DNA of 64,000 bases from Bacillota bacterium (lineage in GTDB: Bacteria > Bacillota > Negativicutes > CTSoil-072), in NCBI GenBank assembly GCA_017889545.1, contig JAGFZV010000003.1, positions 62,001-126,000 of the forward strand. Direction: 5' to 3'. Below, one piece after another: positions 1 through 8,728 of the stretch. How positions within the stretch are numbered: the stretch's first letter is position 1; the number at the start of each line of letters is the position of its first letter. Under the pieces are notes generated by a model. That model saw nothing but the letters and a program-made list of their open reading frames with translations. It searched no databases and had not been told where the DNA came from. The position numbers and the translations under genes were made by a program.

Positions 1-1143
1 ATCCGCCGTTTCTAGCTCGAGTTCCACATAAACGTAACCGATCGAAACATTCCTTTTATCCCGTTTATGAGTAATGGAAATAATGTTGGCGCCGGCGTCG
101 GAAACTAACTTGATCAGACGCCACAAGGTTCCTGGTTTGTCAGGAATGACGGTGTCACAGTAAATTTTGCGTCTGCTCTTCACCAAACCCTGATCAATAA
201 TTCGGGATAACATATTCACGTCGATATTGCCGCCGCTGATTACGGCAACAATTTTTTTACCGCGATACTGTGAAAATTTATTTAAAATAGCAGCTAGCGG
301 AACAGCGCCTGCGCCTTCGGATACAATTTTCATTTTTTCCAATAGGAACAAAATCGCGCTGGCTATTTCGTCTTCGTCAACAGTAACGATATCGTCGACA
401 TAACGCCGGACAATATCAAAGGTTACTTCCCCGGGCGTTTTGACCGCAATCCCGTCCGCAATTGTCGAAGATCCTTTAATGGTAATAATTTTATTCTGAT
501 GAACCGCCTCCAACATCGAAGGCATATTCCGCGCTTGAACGCCGATCACCTTTACACCCGGTTTGCAGTTTTTTATTGCGGTTGCGATCCCAGAAATCAG
601 CCCTCCGCCGCCTATCGGAACTACTACGATTTCCGCATCCGGCAAATCTTCGATTATTTCCAAACCAATCGTGCCTTGTCCGGCAATCACTAATGGATCA
701 TTAAAGGGATGAATAAAGGTTGCATTGGTTTTTTGCTGGATCCGGATCGCTTCCGCATACGCTTCGTCGTACATTTCGCCAAAAAGAACCACTTCTGCTC
801 CATAGCTTTTCGTCGCCTTCACCTTGGACAAGGGAGCATGCTTCGGCATAACGATTGTCGCTTTGATCCCATGAACCTGAGCCGCCAACGCAACTCCCTG
901 CGCATGGTTTCCTGCGGAGGAGGCAATTACTCCTTGTCGTTTTTCTTCCTCTGTCAGATTGGCAATCCGGTTATAAGCCCCTCTCAGTTTGAACGATCCC
1001 GTACGCTGCAGATTTTCCATTTTTAAATAAATCTGGTTTCCGCTGATTTCGTTGAGCACTTCGTCATGTACCAAACTGGTTCGATACGCGACGTTGTTCA
1101 ATGTTTGCCTGGCCTCTATAATATCGTTCACGGTTACGGACAT
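1..1143 (-). CDS. ilvA: Threonine ammonia-lyase, C-terminus cut by window edge
   Basis: PLP enzyme that deaminates threonine to 2-oxobutyrate, the first step toward isoleucine or a catabolic route. I translated the open frame from the ATG at 1143: 381 residues are visible with no stop before position 1. The PLP lysine lies in SFKLRG (about residue 53), followed by SSAGNHAQG and a GGGGL phosphate-binding loop. The last ~60 residues (VIPDKPGTLWRLIKLVSDAG) begin an ACT regulatory domain, so only some 20 residues should be missing. The ribosome site AAGGGAGG stands 7-8 nt before the ATG. With a single ACT domain it could be the biosynthetic or the catabolic (TdcB-like) form; sequence alone does not decide. 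Confidence 0.93.
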   Translation of the reverse strand, partial: MSVTVNDIIEARQTLNNVAYRTSLVHDEVLNEISGNQIYLKMENLQRTGSFKLRGAYNRIANLTEEEKRQGVIASSAGNHAQGVALAAQVHGIKATIVMPKHAPLSKVKATKSYGAEVVLFGEMYDEAYAEAIRIQQKTNATFIHPFNDPLVIAGQGTIGLEIIEDLPDAEIVVVPIGGGGLISGIATAIKNCKPGVKVIGVQARNMPSMLEAVHQNKIITIKGSSTIADGIAVKTPGEVTFDIVRRYVDDIVTVDEDEIASAILFLLEKMKIVSEGAGAVPLAAILNKFSQYRGKKIVAVISGGNIDVNMLSRIIDQGLVKSRRKIYCDTVIPDKPGTLWRLIKLVSDAGANIISITHKRDKRNVSIGYVYVELELETAD

Positions 1144-1219
1144 AGCATGGCCTCCCTTATGCGATGAATTGCAATAAAAACAAAGGAAAATCGAACTTTT
1201 CACAATATATCTTCATATC

Positions 1220-1438
1220 CTACAGCATGTCATCATTCAAAAACAATGATTCTGATTGCCGTACAATCTCGACCTGATGGTTCTTGATCATCTCTGCCAA
1301 GTGCACAACCGGCATTTGCTGATACCGGTTGGCCTCGTCAAAATATTTTACAACATTGTTGTTTATTGCCGATACAATCCAAGTTTTTTTTGTTTCACCG
1401 GCAGACACGACCAATTTGTCTCCGCCCTGGACTTCCAT
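1220..1438 (-). CDS. Small hypothetical protein, 72 aa
   Basis: Unrecognised cytoplasmic protein. It has no signal peptide or membrane segment; the N-terminal half (GDKLVVSAGETKKTWIV) reads like a small beta-rich domain and the C-terminus is acidic. The start is supported by GGTGAGGTGA placed 6 nt before ATG. It lies 76 bp upstream of the threonine lyase in the same direction and could be co-transcribed with it. No family assignment is offered. Confidence 0.55.
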   Translation of the reverse strand: MEVQGGDKLVVSAGETKKTWIVSAINNNVVKYFDEANRYQQMPVVHLAEMIKNHQVEIVRQSESLFLNDDML

Positions 1439-1543
1439 GTCAAATCACCTCACCAGATATTTCCTATATTTAAGCCCATTATATCATATTCGAAAGCCTC
1501 CGACGCTTAGTATCGTTGTAGAAAAAGCAAAAACAACATCGCA

Positions 1544-1581
1544 TAAAAAAAGAAACACCCAGGACCATGTCCTTGTGTTTC
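1544..1581 (-). terminator. Intrinsic terminator after molybdopterin-binding gene
   Basis: Hairpin with arms GAAACAC/GTGTTTC and AGGAC/GTCCT around a 3-nt loop. On the minus strand it is followed by a T-rich tract (1544-1551). It sits 29 bp past the stop of the gene ending at 1610. Confidence 0.85.
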
Positions 1582-1609
1582 CCAATGATTTTTCAGATGT
1601 TGAACACAT

Positions 1610-2635
1610 TCATTTGCCAAAGGGGCAAACCGGATAGGTGCAATTTTCACATTGCAAACACAGACCGCCGTAACCCATGGAGGCAAAATCGAGTTTTGAC
1701 AGCCATTCTCCCGCCAGTAATCTTGGAAAAACGAGATCAAAAATTGTGGTTTTAGCATACATTCCACAGCCCGGCATGCCCAGGATGACCGTGTCGCCGT
1801 GATAAGCAAGCATAAACATATCTCCAGGCAATACCGGTGTCCCGTACGTGATGATTTGGGCACCGGTAGCTCGAATGGCATCCGGCGTTACATCCTCAGG
1901 ATCGACCGACATGCCGCCGGTTGCAATAATAATGTCTATCCCGTTCTTTTTATAATTCATGATCGCATCTCGAATACGGTTACGGTCATCCGGCTGAAAA
2001 GAAATATCCATCAGTGTCGCTCCATATGACGCAACTTTTTCTGCAAAAATCGGAGCGTATTGGTCTTTGAGACGACCATAATAGACTTCATTACCGGTAA
2101 TAATCGCACCCACTTTCAAATTGCGAAGCGGCTTGACGGAAATGATCCCATTATATCGATCCGCAATATTTTCCACAGATAAAACGACAGTTTTATCCAC
2201 GACCAGCGGAACGACCTTAATACCGGCCAATAATTCGCCGCGCTTTACGATAATATTGTCCTGACGAGTGGACACGACTGTATTTTCCACGGTGTTGATT
2301 GCTGTTATCGCTTGACGATTTACTTTTAATAGCCCGTCAATTTTTGCTTTGATATTGATCCGCCCTTTTAACGGCTCCGTCAGGATCACGTTTTCGCCGG
2401 CCACAGCTTGGGCAATATGGGTAATCGCATCATTTTCATGTATCTGTCCCGGCAAAAGATCAACAAGATAAATTCGGTCTTTAGCGATTTTTTGCAGATA
2501 CGGAATATCCTCAGCGCAGATAACATGCCCTTTCTTAAATAGAGGGCCTTGATATTCCCGGGGCGCAATCGTGGATAAATCATGGCCCAAAATCATCCCT
2601 TCGCAATCTTTTGTATGCATTTTCCGGATTGTCAT
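1610..2635 (-). CDS. Molybdopterin-binding (MoCF-domain) protein with four-Cys tail
   Basis: 341-residue protein with a MoeA/MogA-type molybdopterin-binding domain at about 170-315. Its typical signature is visible: GAIITGNEV, then IIIATGGMSVDPEDVTP. The N-terminal 150 residues resemble the SAF/MoeA-like flanking part found in the stand-alone Firmicute family rather than full MoeA. The C-terminus carries C-x2-C-x2-C-x4-C (CLQCENCTYPVC), a likely metal or Fe-S site. Expected role is handling or sensing the molybdenum cofactor. The exact reaction is unknown. No molybdoenzyme is encoded nearby; the nearest molybdenum gene is the orphan modC at 11.2 kb. Confidence 0.8.
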   Translation of the reverse strand: MTIRKMHTKDCEGMILGHDLSTIAPREYQGPLFKKGHVICAEDIPYLQKIAKDRIYLVDLLPGQIHENDAITHIAQAVAGENVILTEPLKGRINIKAKIDGLLKVNRQAITAINTVENTVVSTRQDNIIVKRGELLAGIKVVPLVVDKTVVLSVENIADRYNGIISVKPLRNLKVGAIITGNEVYYGRLKDQYAPIFAEKVASYGATLMDISFQPDDRNRIRDAIMNYKKNGIDIIIATGGMSVDPEDVTPDAIRATGAQIITYGTPVLPGDMFMLAYHGDTVILGMPGCGMYAKTTIFDLVFPRLLAGEWLSKLDFASMGYGGLCLQCENCTYPVCPFGK

Positions 2636-2812
2636 GATAACCCATCCCTCATTTTTTGCTTAATGATCCCTATCGTTTTCCGTTCCAAAAGCATTATGTA
2701 TAGTAATCATCATAGTACATATTGAAACTTAAATCAACTTAAACTAACAAAAATATACTCAAATATTATAATTTGTTGTTTTTAGCTTATAAAGTTTGCA
2801 TTGCAAACCAGT

Positions 2813-2866
2813 AAATGACACAAAGAAGCGGGCTCCATAATCGGAACCCGCCTCTTTGTGTCATTT
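2813..2866 (-). terminator. Long hairpin downstream of trxA
   Basis: Very long interrupted stem: AATGACACAAAGA pairs with TCTTTGTGTCATT, and inside it CGGG(C)TCC pairs with GGA(A)CCCG. It begins just past the trxA stop. The T-tract is short, so this may be a bidirectional terminator or mRNA-stabilising structure. Confidence 0.7.
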
Positions 2867-2875
2867 ATTTCATTT

Positions 2876-3193
2876 TTATGCCGAAATCATGCGAAGGATG
2901 ACCGGTTTTTGCTGCAAACCTTTCATTCTCTCGATTTCCTGTCCGTTTTTAAAGAAAATAATCGTCGGGTAACCTGTGACATTATGTTTTTCCAACGCTT
3001 CTTTATTCATATCATAATCCAGAAGGACAATTTCTACGTCGTCGATGCCTTTGGCAATATCCTTTAAGACAAAGCTCAGCATTTTGCAGGGTCCGCACGT
3101 TTTGGAATAGAAATCGGCCAAGATATTGCCCTCGCCTTTCGCGAGCAGCACTTCCAATTCGTCTCCATCGATTTCTCTGATTGTCACTGCCAT
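2876..3193 (-). CDS. trxA: Thioredoxin
   Basis: 105-residue single-domain thioredoxin. The redox motif CGPC is at Cys33-Cys36 and the cis-proline loop (GYPTIIFF) follows about 40 residues later, as in classical Trx. It is encoded 21 bp downstream of thioredoxin reductase and probably on the same transcript. The pair would form a cytoplasmic NADPH-dependent disulfide reductase. The upstream arylsulfate sulfotransferase is separated by a terminator, so a functional link to it is only inferred from adjacency. Confidence 0.95.
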   Translation of the reverse strand: MAVTIREIDGDELEVLLAKGEGNILADFYSKTCGPCKMLSFVLKDIAKGIDDVEIVLLDYDMNKEALEKHNVTGYPTIIFFKNGQEIERMKGLQQKPVILRMISA

Positions 3194-3214
3194 GTTCCAG
3201 TCACTCCTTCTATT

Positions 3215-4132
3215 TTAAAACGTTTTTTCAATGTATTTTGCAGCAGACTGCGCAGCAATCGCCCCATCGCTGCAGGCAGTCACAACTTGCCGCAGGTGTT
3301 TGCTGATGATATCGCCGGCGCCGTAAATTCCCGCCGCTTTTGTCGCCATGAAGGCGTCCGTTTCAATATAGCCGAAATCGTTTAAAATTCCCAGGCTTTT
3401 AAACGCATCGGCTGTGGGCTGCAGCCCGATGTATTCGAAAGCGCCATCCGCCTTAACAGTAATTTCTTCGCCCGTCTTGGAAGATTTCGCCCGCAATCCT
3501 TCGAATTTTTCCGTTCCGAAAAATTCAATGATATCGTGGTATTCATAAATCTTGACGTTCTTCATTGCTCTCAGTTTATCGCAGGCAGACGGATCAGCGG
3601 TTAAATCAAGCATGGTAACGATCGTTACTTCCTCCGCCAGACCGGCCAGGAAAATGGATTCCTCTACAGCAGAATTGCCGCCGCCCACGACAATGACCTT
3701 TTTGTTCTTATAATGCGGTCCGTCGCAAATCGCACACCAGCTGATGCTCGTGCCGGCAAATTTCGTCTCGTTGGGAACGCCCAGCATCCTGGGTTTGGTA
3801 CCCGTGGCAATGATCACTGCTTTGGCCCGATAAGAATGTCCTTCTTCGCAGATGAGTTTTTTCACTTTACCCTCTGACTGAATATCGGTAATTGTCCCAT
3901 AATCAAACGTGATCCCCAACTCCTGGGTATGTTCAAACATCTTGATGGCCAATTCCGCGCCTTCGATGGTTCCCATCCCGGTATAGTTTTGAATTTCGGC
4001 GGTATTGACAATCTGCCCGCCCGGAGCCAATTTATCCAAAAGCAAAACCTGCAGGTTTGCCCTGGCTGCGTAAATCGCCGCAGTCATGCCGGCAGGCCCG
4101 GCTCCAATAATCGCTACGTCATATTCTTCCAT
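3215..4132 (-). CDS. trxB: Thioredoxin-disulfide reductase
   Basis: 305-residue low-molecular-weight thioredoxin reductase. The FAD Rossmann motif GAGPAGM is at the N-terminus, the redox pair is CAIC at Cys133-Cys136 (CATC in most homologues), and the pyridine-nucleotide site is VVGGGNSAVEE. The C-terminal GAGD motif binds FAD. It transfers electrons to the adjacent TrxA. Length and domain order are typical of the family. Confidence 0.95.
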   Translation of the reverse strand: MEEYDVAIIGAGPAGMTAAIYAARANLQVLLLDKLAPGGQIVNTAEIQNYTGMGTIEGAELAIKMFEHTQELGITFDYGTITDIQSEGKVKKLICEEGHSYRAKAVIIATGTKPRMLGVPNETKFAGTSISWCAICDGPHYKNKKVIVVGGGNSAVEESIFLAGLAEEVTIVTMLDLTADPSACDKLRAMKNVKIYEYHDIIEFFGTEKFEGLRAKSSKTGEEITVKADGAFEYIGLQPTADAFKSLGILNDFGYIETDAFMATKAAGIYGAGDIISKHLRQVVTACSDGAIAAQSAAKYIEKTF

Positions 4133-4183
4133 CTATGTCCCCCCGCAATCAAGATTTGTCGCTTACAACTCTTTCATCCTCAG

Positions 4184-4229
4184 GAAAAAGCACTAAGTTC
4201 GCAACAGCCTATCCCTTAGCGCTTTTTCA
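4184..4229 (-). terminator. Terminator between ASST gene and trxB
   Basis: GAAAAAGC(G/A)CTAAG pairs with its complement across an 18-nt loop, and both ends carry A/T runs so it can work in both directions. It lies directly after the stop of the sulfotransferase gene. Confidence 0.75.
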
Positions 4230-4255
4230 TGTCTCTATCGTTAGCTGCGTACCGC

Positions 4256-6121
4256 TTAGATTTGAACCGTTATTCCTGTGTCATATTTGTATTCGTCCAC
4301 AATCAACGCTACTTTAAATTCTCCCTTTAACCCTTCTTTGCTGACGGGGAATTCCACAGCCCGTTCGTCACTTTCCTGGAACGTACCTACGCACATCGCC
4401 AGGAAAGGCCGTTTGGTCGTGGGAACAAAATAGCTGTGAGTTTCAGCGCCTTCCAGCAACAGCATAACCAATTGACCTTTTTCAAAGGTTGCTTTTAAAA
4501 TCATCCGGTCTTCTTCAATGCCAAACTTGACATGATACTGGGCAGGAACCATTCCTCCGTCTTCAACCGGCGGGATGGTGGAGAATTCCTCTGTCACTCC
4601 AAGTGTTCCCACCAATTCTCCTTTGCCCAGCGTCAGCACATCTTCCGGACAATACAGTTTTAATTTTTCCGCGCGATAATAATTGGCCGGCAGCTGCATT
4701 TCATACATTACCACATCGTCTTTCAATTCAACGGTGATGGAATTAAACACCACGTCTTTTTCCTCTTCGCCGCGGAACTGTACGGGCGGCTTGTTGCAAG
4801 TCTCGCCTTTATATGTGCCGATACCGCCTGAATGAACAAGATAATGGCCCTCACCGTAGTACTCGACGTTGCAAATGTACGTGGAGAAAAATTCTGCGCC
4901 CCGTTCTTTGCCGTACTGCCAAATTTGTTCAATTTCCATTTTATCGGTATCGATCCGGTAGCGAACCCCGCGGGAGAAATTGTCTTTTGCCGGTACATAT
5001 TTTTCTTTGACTTTGGAACGCCAATGTCCATTGTCAAAGCACATAATATCGCCATCCGGCAATACAACGCAGGCGTGCTGCTCATACTGCCAATCAAAAT
5101 CGCCTGTTCCTACCGGTTTAAAGAAATATTTATCCACCAATTCCTGCGGCCAGCCTTCCGGATCGCCAATGACCCAATTCAAAGAGCCGGTTTCATAATC
5201 AATATTGATCACGGCATCTTGGTGACGTCCTGATAAAGTCAACGAATTGGTCTTTTTGTCATACCAGACCGCATTATTGTGGAACCAGTCATGGCTGTCC
5301 TGGCTGCCGGAACCGCCAACATCCTGCGGCAAAGCTTTCTGATAATCCCATGTTTTTAGGATTGCGCCCGTTTGTCGATCCACCAGCACACACATATCTT
5401 CCACGGTTCCACGAGGCAAGTCCTGGGTCAAGATGAGCAGATTGCCGTCTTCCATTTCAAATTGATCATGATGATAACCGCTCGGAAGCCGGTATTCTTT
5501 GTAGATTTTACCGATTATGCCCATTTCAAACAGGCCGGTTGTATGATAAGGAGGCGCAACCAAACGATTGGTTCCCAGCAGCAGCCGTCCGTTTTTCACT
5601 CTCTTGATGTCAAAAGCAAAATTCAACGTGCCGTACCAGCGAACATCGCCGCGATAATCGTAGCCGGCAGCCAAAGCCGGAGACGTCGGGCTGACAAACA
5701 TCAGATGATCCTGAAAATATTCTGCGGTAGTTTCCATCTTTGTCGGCGCCTTAACTTTTTCCGGAACCTCTTCCGTTTGAATGGTTAAAACCGTTTTTTC
5801 CCCACTGGAAAGAGTCAATTCGACTTGGTTGGCATAACCGCCATAAAGACCATACACCGGAACCATATGCTCTGTGGCAGGACCGAATTGGAAACCAAGA
5901 TCCCCGGCGCTTTCTTTGCCTTTCACGGCGATCGCAACCGAAACCGGCACTGAGGTTTTAAACATGACTAATGCTGTCAACGGAGCAATTAAATACGGGT
6001 TCAGTTTCACATACGGCTGATCAAAAGAATATTCGCCTTTTTTATATTCCGCTAAAAAAGCTTCCTCCGCGCGAACCTGTTCCGTGATAATGTGCTCGAA
6101 TTGCTTGGTTTTTACCGTCAT
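4256..6121 (-). CDS. Arylsulfate sulfotransferase (ASST family)
   Basis: 621-residue PAPS-independent aryl-sulfotransferase, which moves sulfate from a phenolic sulfate ester to another phenol. Conserved residues of the beta-propeller active site are recognisable: His277/His281 in HDWFHNNAVW, His349 in YEQHA, Arg368 in GHWRS and His430 in YLVHSGG, the last matching the transient sulfohistidine of the E. coli enzyme. An N-terminal ASST domain precedes the propeller. I see no signal peptide, whereas the E. coli enzyme is periplasmic. The gene follows the anion transporter by 29 bp, implying that sulfated aromatics or organic anions are imported. Confidence 0.9.
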   Translation of the reverse strand: MTVKTKQFEHIITEQVRAEEAFLAEYKKGEYSFDQPYVKLNPYLIAPLTALVMFKTSVPVSVAIAVKGKESAGDLGFQFGPATEHMVPVYGLYGGYANQVELTLSSGEKTVLTIQTEEVPEKVKAPTKMETTAEYFQDHLMFVSPTSPALAAGYDYRGDVRWYGTLNFAFDIKRVKNGRLLLGTNRLVAPPYHTTGLFEMGIIGKIYKEYRLPSGYHHDQFEMEDGNLLILTQDLPRGTVEDMCVLVDRQTGAILKTWDYQKALPQDVGGSGSQDSHDWFHNNAVWYDKKTNSLTLSGRHQDAVINIDYETGSLNWVIGDPEGWPQELVDKYFFKPVGTGDFDWQYEQHACVVLPDGDIMCFDNGHWRSKVKEKYVPAKDNFSRGVRYRIDTDKMEIEQIWQYGKERGAEFFSTYICNVEYYGEGHYLVHSGGIGTYKGETCNKPPVQFRGEEEKDVVFNSITVELKDDVVMYEMQLPANYYRAEKLKLYCPEDVLTLGKGELVGTLGVTEEFSTIPPVEDGGMVPAQYHVKFGIEEDRMILKATFEKGQLVMLLLEGAETHSYFVPTTKRPFLAMCVGTFQESDERAVEFPVSKEGLKGEFKVALIVDEYKYDTGITVQI

Positions 6122-6150
6122 TCAAATCTCTCCTTTTTCTGTTTCATTTT

Positions 6151-7584
6151 CTATCTAAAAATCATATTGGATAAAGGAATTCCTACCAGCAGGTACAAAG
6201 CCATCATGCTCACAAAAATCACGGTTCCGTACCTGGCAATATCCTGACCATCAACCCAATCCCGGTTCGCATAGAGAACAGCGGCGTAAGGAGATGCTGC
6301 CGGAGTTAAAATAGCAACATGCAGGGCAAAGGTCATTACTGTAGCAATTGCCGCCGGATTGCTGCCGTTTTCCATCGAAAATGCATAAACAATCGGCATA
6401 AAAAGGACTCCCATTACCCCGTTGTTTGCTGCTTGCGTAATCATCATCGATATCGCAACAAAAATTACGGCAAACATTGCTGGTGAACGGCCGCCCAGCA
6501 AAGGACTCAAGGTTTCTGTCAAGAATGGTTTGATCCCAGTAGAATTTTCCACCAAAGCATCAGAAATAACCATAGCCATCGCAATCAGGAAGTAGACTTC
6601 CCAAATCACATACCGTCCGGCAATTTCTTTAAAATCCATAATCGGCTTCCCATTGATTTTGAACAAAGTTAACGCAACAACAAAAGCAATGACGACGCCC
6701 CATGGGCCGAGTTTATTGAGAAGCGCAACGAGCCAGATCGTTTTCGGTAAAATACTTGGCAGAAGCACTAACCCCAAATAACCAAACAAGCACCCGAAAA
6801 AGATTTTTTGCCGCAAATCCATCGGCGGCAGTTTTTCTTTTTCGAACCGCTCTGTATTAATATTGGCAATTTTGCTCATGTCCGGTTTGAAAACAAACTT
6901 GATCAGCAGCGCATAAATAACGATCGCTAATGTCGCCATAATCACGCCGAACAGCATATATGGCAAGTAATCCAGTTGTGTTTTCGATACTTTTTCAAAG
7001 GAAGCCAGGATCATCAAAGCGGATCCTACAAACGGTTTGGCTGCTTGCCCCGAAATTGCGCCAAACATGGTTCCAATCACCATGACCGATGTATATTTAT
7101 CCCCTTTTTTATAGCCGACATCTTCCAAAACGCCATAAAGAATGGACCACATAAACAGCAAGGCAGGTAAAACATTCGCGGAAAGCGCCGCCAAAACATA
7201 CGTCGTATAGATAAAAATAAAGCTGAACATGACCGGTCGGCCATTAATGATTTTTCTTGTTAAAAACCAGCGGCTGATATACTTCGTTACGCCGTAATGC
7301 TGAATGGCGCCAAATAAAATCATTGCAAAAAACACAAGGATCGGAATCACATCGCCCAGCGATTTTCGCAAAATTACGGGCATAGGCGCGTAATCTGATA
7401 ATCCTAACGCAAGGATACCAAATAAACTTGGCCACAAAATGCCAACAAAGGACCAAAGATAAATCATTCCAAGAAAGATTCCCAAAACCTGCATTCCCAC
7501 CGGCGTAACAGGCTTGATTGGCGCCATCATGCTGAAACCGAACATAATTACGAGGCCTATTGCACAGTGGACATAAAACATCAT
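6151..7584 (-). CDS. DASS/SLC13-type anion permease
   Basis: Polytopic membrane protein of about 477 residues with some 12 hydrophobic segments and the divalent anion:Na+ symporter pattern. Asn/Thr/Pro-rich re-entrant loops include ITQAANNGVMG and LTPAASPYAAVLYA. An upstream frame extension to 7671 exists, but AAAGGA lies 6 nt before the ATG at 7584 and the first helix begins immediately after, so I prefer this start. It is encoded just upstream of ASST and probably imports a carboxylate, sulfate or sulfated aromatic anion. Substrate is not determinable here. Confidence 0.85.
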   Translation of the reverse strand: MMFYVHCAIGLVIMFGFSMMAPIKPVTPVGMQVLGIFLGMIYLWSFVGILWPSLFGILALGLSDYAPMPVILRKSLGDVIPILVFFAMILFGAIQHYGVTKYISRWFLTRKIINGRPVMFSFIFIYTTYVLAALSANVLPALLFMWSILYGVLEDVGYKKGDKYTSVMVIGTMFGAISGQAAKPFVGSALMILASFEKVSKTQLDYLPYMLFGVIMATLAIVIYALLIKFVFKPDMSKIANINTERFEKEKLPPMDLRQKIFFGCLFGYLGLVLLPSILPKTIWLVALLNKLGPWGVVIAFVVALTLFKINGKPIMDFKEIAGRYVIWEVYFLIAMAMVISDALVENSTGIKPFLTETLSPLLGGRSPAMFAVIFVAISMMITQAANNGVMGVLFMPIVYAFSMENGSNPAAIATVMTFALHVAILTPAASPYAAVLYANRDWVDGQDIARYGTVIFVSMMALYLLVGIPLSNMIFR

Positions 7585-7674
7585 GTCTTTTCCTTTGGGT
7601 TGATTTGAGTTGCTTATCTGAATCACTTCCTTTTTATCTTGTCGCTTTTGTTCCCACCGCTCGCATACCATACA

Positions 7675-7711
7675 TTGCTGCCATCTTCCGGGCTTGTTAG
7701 GCTGGCAGCAA
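7675..7711 (-). promoter_or_regulatory. Leader hairpin before the DASS gene
   Basis: Perfect 9-bp inverted repeat TTGCTGCCA/TGGCAGCAA around 19 nt, within the long 5' leader of the transporter mRNA. No T-tract follows, so it is not a standard terminator. It may stabilise the leader or gate translation. Confidence 0.5.
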
Positions 7712-7760
7712 GAAAAAATACAGCAAACTCCTTCCTGTGAATTTTTTCTTTTTCTTAATT

Positions 7761-7809
7761 CGAATTCATCTTACCATTCCAAAACAGTTAAAATAGATAA
7801 CATATGTTA
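7761..7809 (-). promoter_or_regulatory. Putative activator-dependent promoter with Crp/Fnr-type palindrome
   Basis: TAACATATGTTA (7798-7809) is a perfect 12-bp palindrome upstream of the transporter gene. A -10-like TAAGAT reads on the minus strand at 7773-7768. Placing the transcript start 7 nt after that hexamer puts the palindrome centre at about -42, the normal class II position for Crp/Fnr activators. A Crp/Fnr gene is the immediate upstream neighbour. The element is seen; the binding is inferred. Confidence 0.5.
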
Positions 7810-7869
7810 ATTTTTTTGATTATTTGTTCTCGATTTCACTTGAATTTTCTAAAGCCGGCAGCAGGCAAT

Positions 7870-7917
7870 AAAAAAAGCAGCGACAGATTGAATATGATCA
7901 ATCCACCACCGCTTTTC
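7870..7917 (-). terminator. Terminator of the Crp/Fnr gene
   Basis: On the minus strand an interrupted stem (AAAAGC, GATTG / CAATC, GCTTTT) ends in seven T residues (7877-7870). It lies between the regulator gene and the transporter promoter, so the two are separate transcripts. Confidence 0.8.
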
Positions 7918-7993
7918 TTTTCTGGACAATGGCTTACTTTCCAGCCATTTCTGCTTTGCGAAAAAACCATGTTTCAGCACAACGCCTGTATTG

Positions 7994-8641
7994 TCAGTAC
8001 TCAATCACCTTTTCTGCTTTCGCATAATCTGTCAAGCGCTGTTCATCCAAAATAACGATGCCTTCTTTTTCTCTCGCGATGATTTTATCATTTTTCAACA
8101 CGCGCAAAATTCTGGCAATCGTCACCTTATGAACGCCCAAAAATTGACTCATTTCCAAGTTGCTGTATCCTTTGACAACCAATAATTTGTTTTGACTTTG
8201 TTTGGCGCTATTCAGCAAATGACGGCACAACTGGTTTGCCACTCTTCCTTCCTGTCTTGCTTGAAACGTAGTCGATAACCTTCGTAATTCTTTCATGGCC
8301 ATATACAACAATTGCGTCAAAATTTCCGGCTTATCTTTCACATACTGAAAAAAAACATCCTTTGGAATCTTATAACAGCAGCATTTGCTTCTGGCAAAAA
8401 AGTTCGATATACTGATGCCGTCGCTATACAGGATCAGAGCGCCTAAAACAGACTGTACGAAATTCTGATCCGATTCCTTTACCCCATAAATAATCTCGTC
8501 GCCTTTTTCCGTAAGCGTTTTTCGGTAACACGTGCCGCTGCGCAAATAATACACGAAATCAACTTTTTCCCCTTGCCGAATGATCGTTGCGCCTTTTTCG
8601 AATTCGCAGTAAACAACCCCGGGCATTTTGAGTAAATCCAT
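7994..8641 (-). CDS. Crp/Fnr family transcriptional regulator
   Basis: About 215 residues: cyclic-nucleotide-binding-type beta-roll (residues 10-110), a long dimer helix (LLYMAMKELRRLSTTFQ) and a winged helix with recognition segment GVHKVTIARILRVL. The ATG at 8641 has GGAGGG 7 nt upstream; a TTG five codons earlier has no such site. A CCC triplet in the sensor domain (ARSKCCCYKI) is unusual, but there is no FNR-type Fe-S cysteine pattern. It stands just upstream of the transporter-ASST operon with a matching palindrome, so I infer it activates that operon, possibly on an aromatic effector as CprK does. Confidence 0.85.
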   Translation of the reverse strand: MDLLKMPGVVYCEFEKGATIIRQGEKVDFVYYLRSGTCYRKTLTEKGDEIIYGVKESDQNFVQSVLGALILYSDGISISNFFARSKCCCYKIPKDVFFQYVKDKPEILTQLLYMAMKELRRLSTTFQARQEGRVANQLCRHLLNSAKQSQNKLLVVKGYSNLEMSQFLGVHKVTIARILRVLKNDKIIAREKEGIVILDEQRLTDYAKAEKVIEY

Positions 8642-8728
8642 ACAGGAGCCCTCCAATTATGCAAATAATCCACCAACGCAAAGAATTGTATTCTGCCGAA
8701 GGAAAAAAATATCACCCTGGGAACCTAG

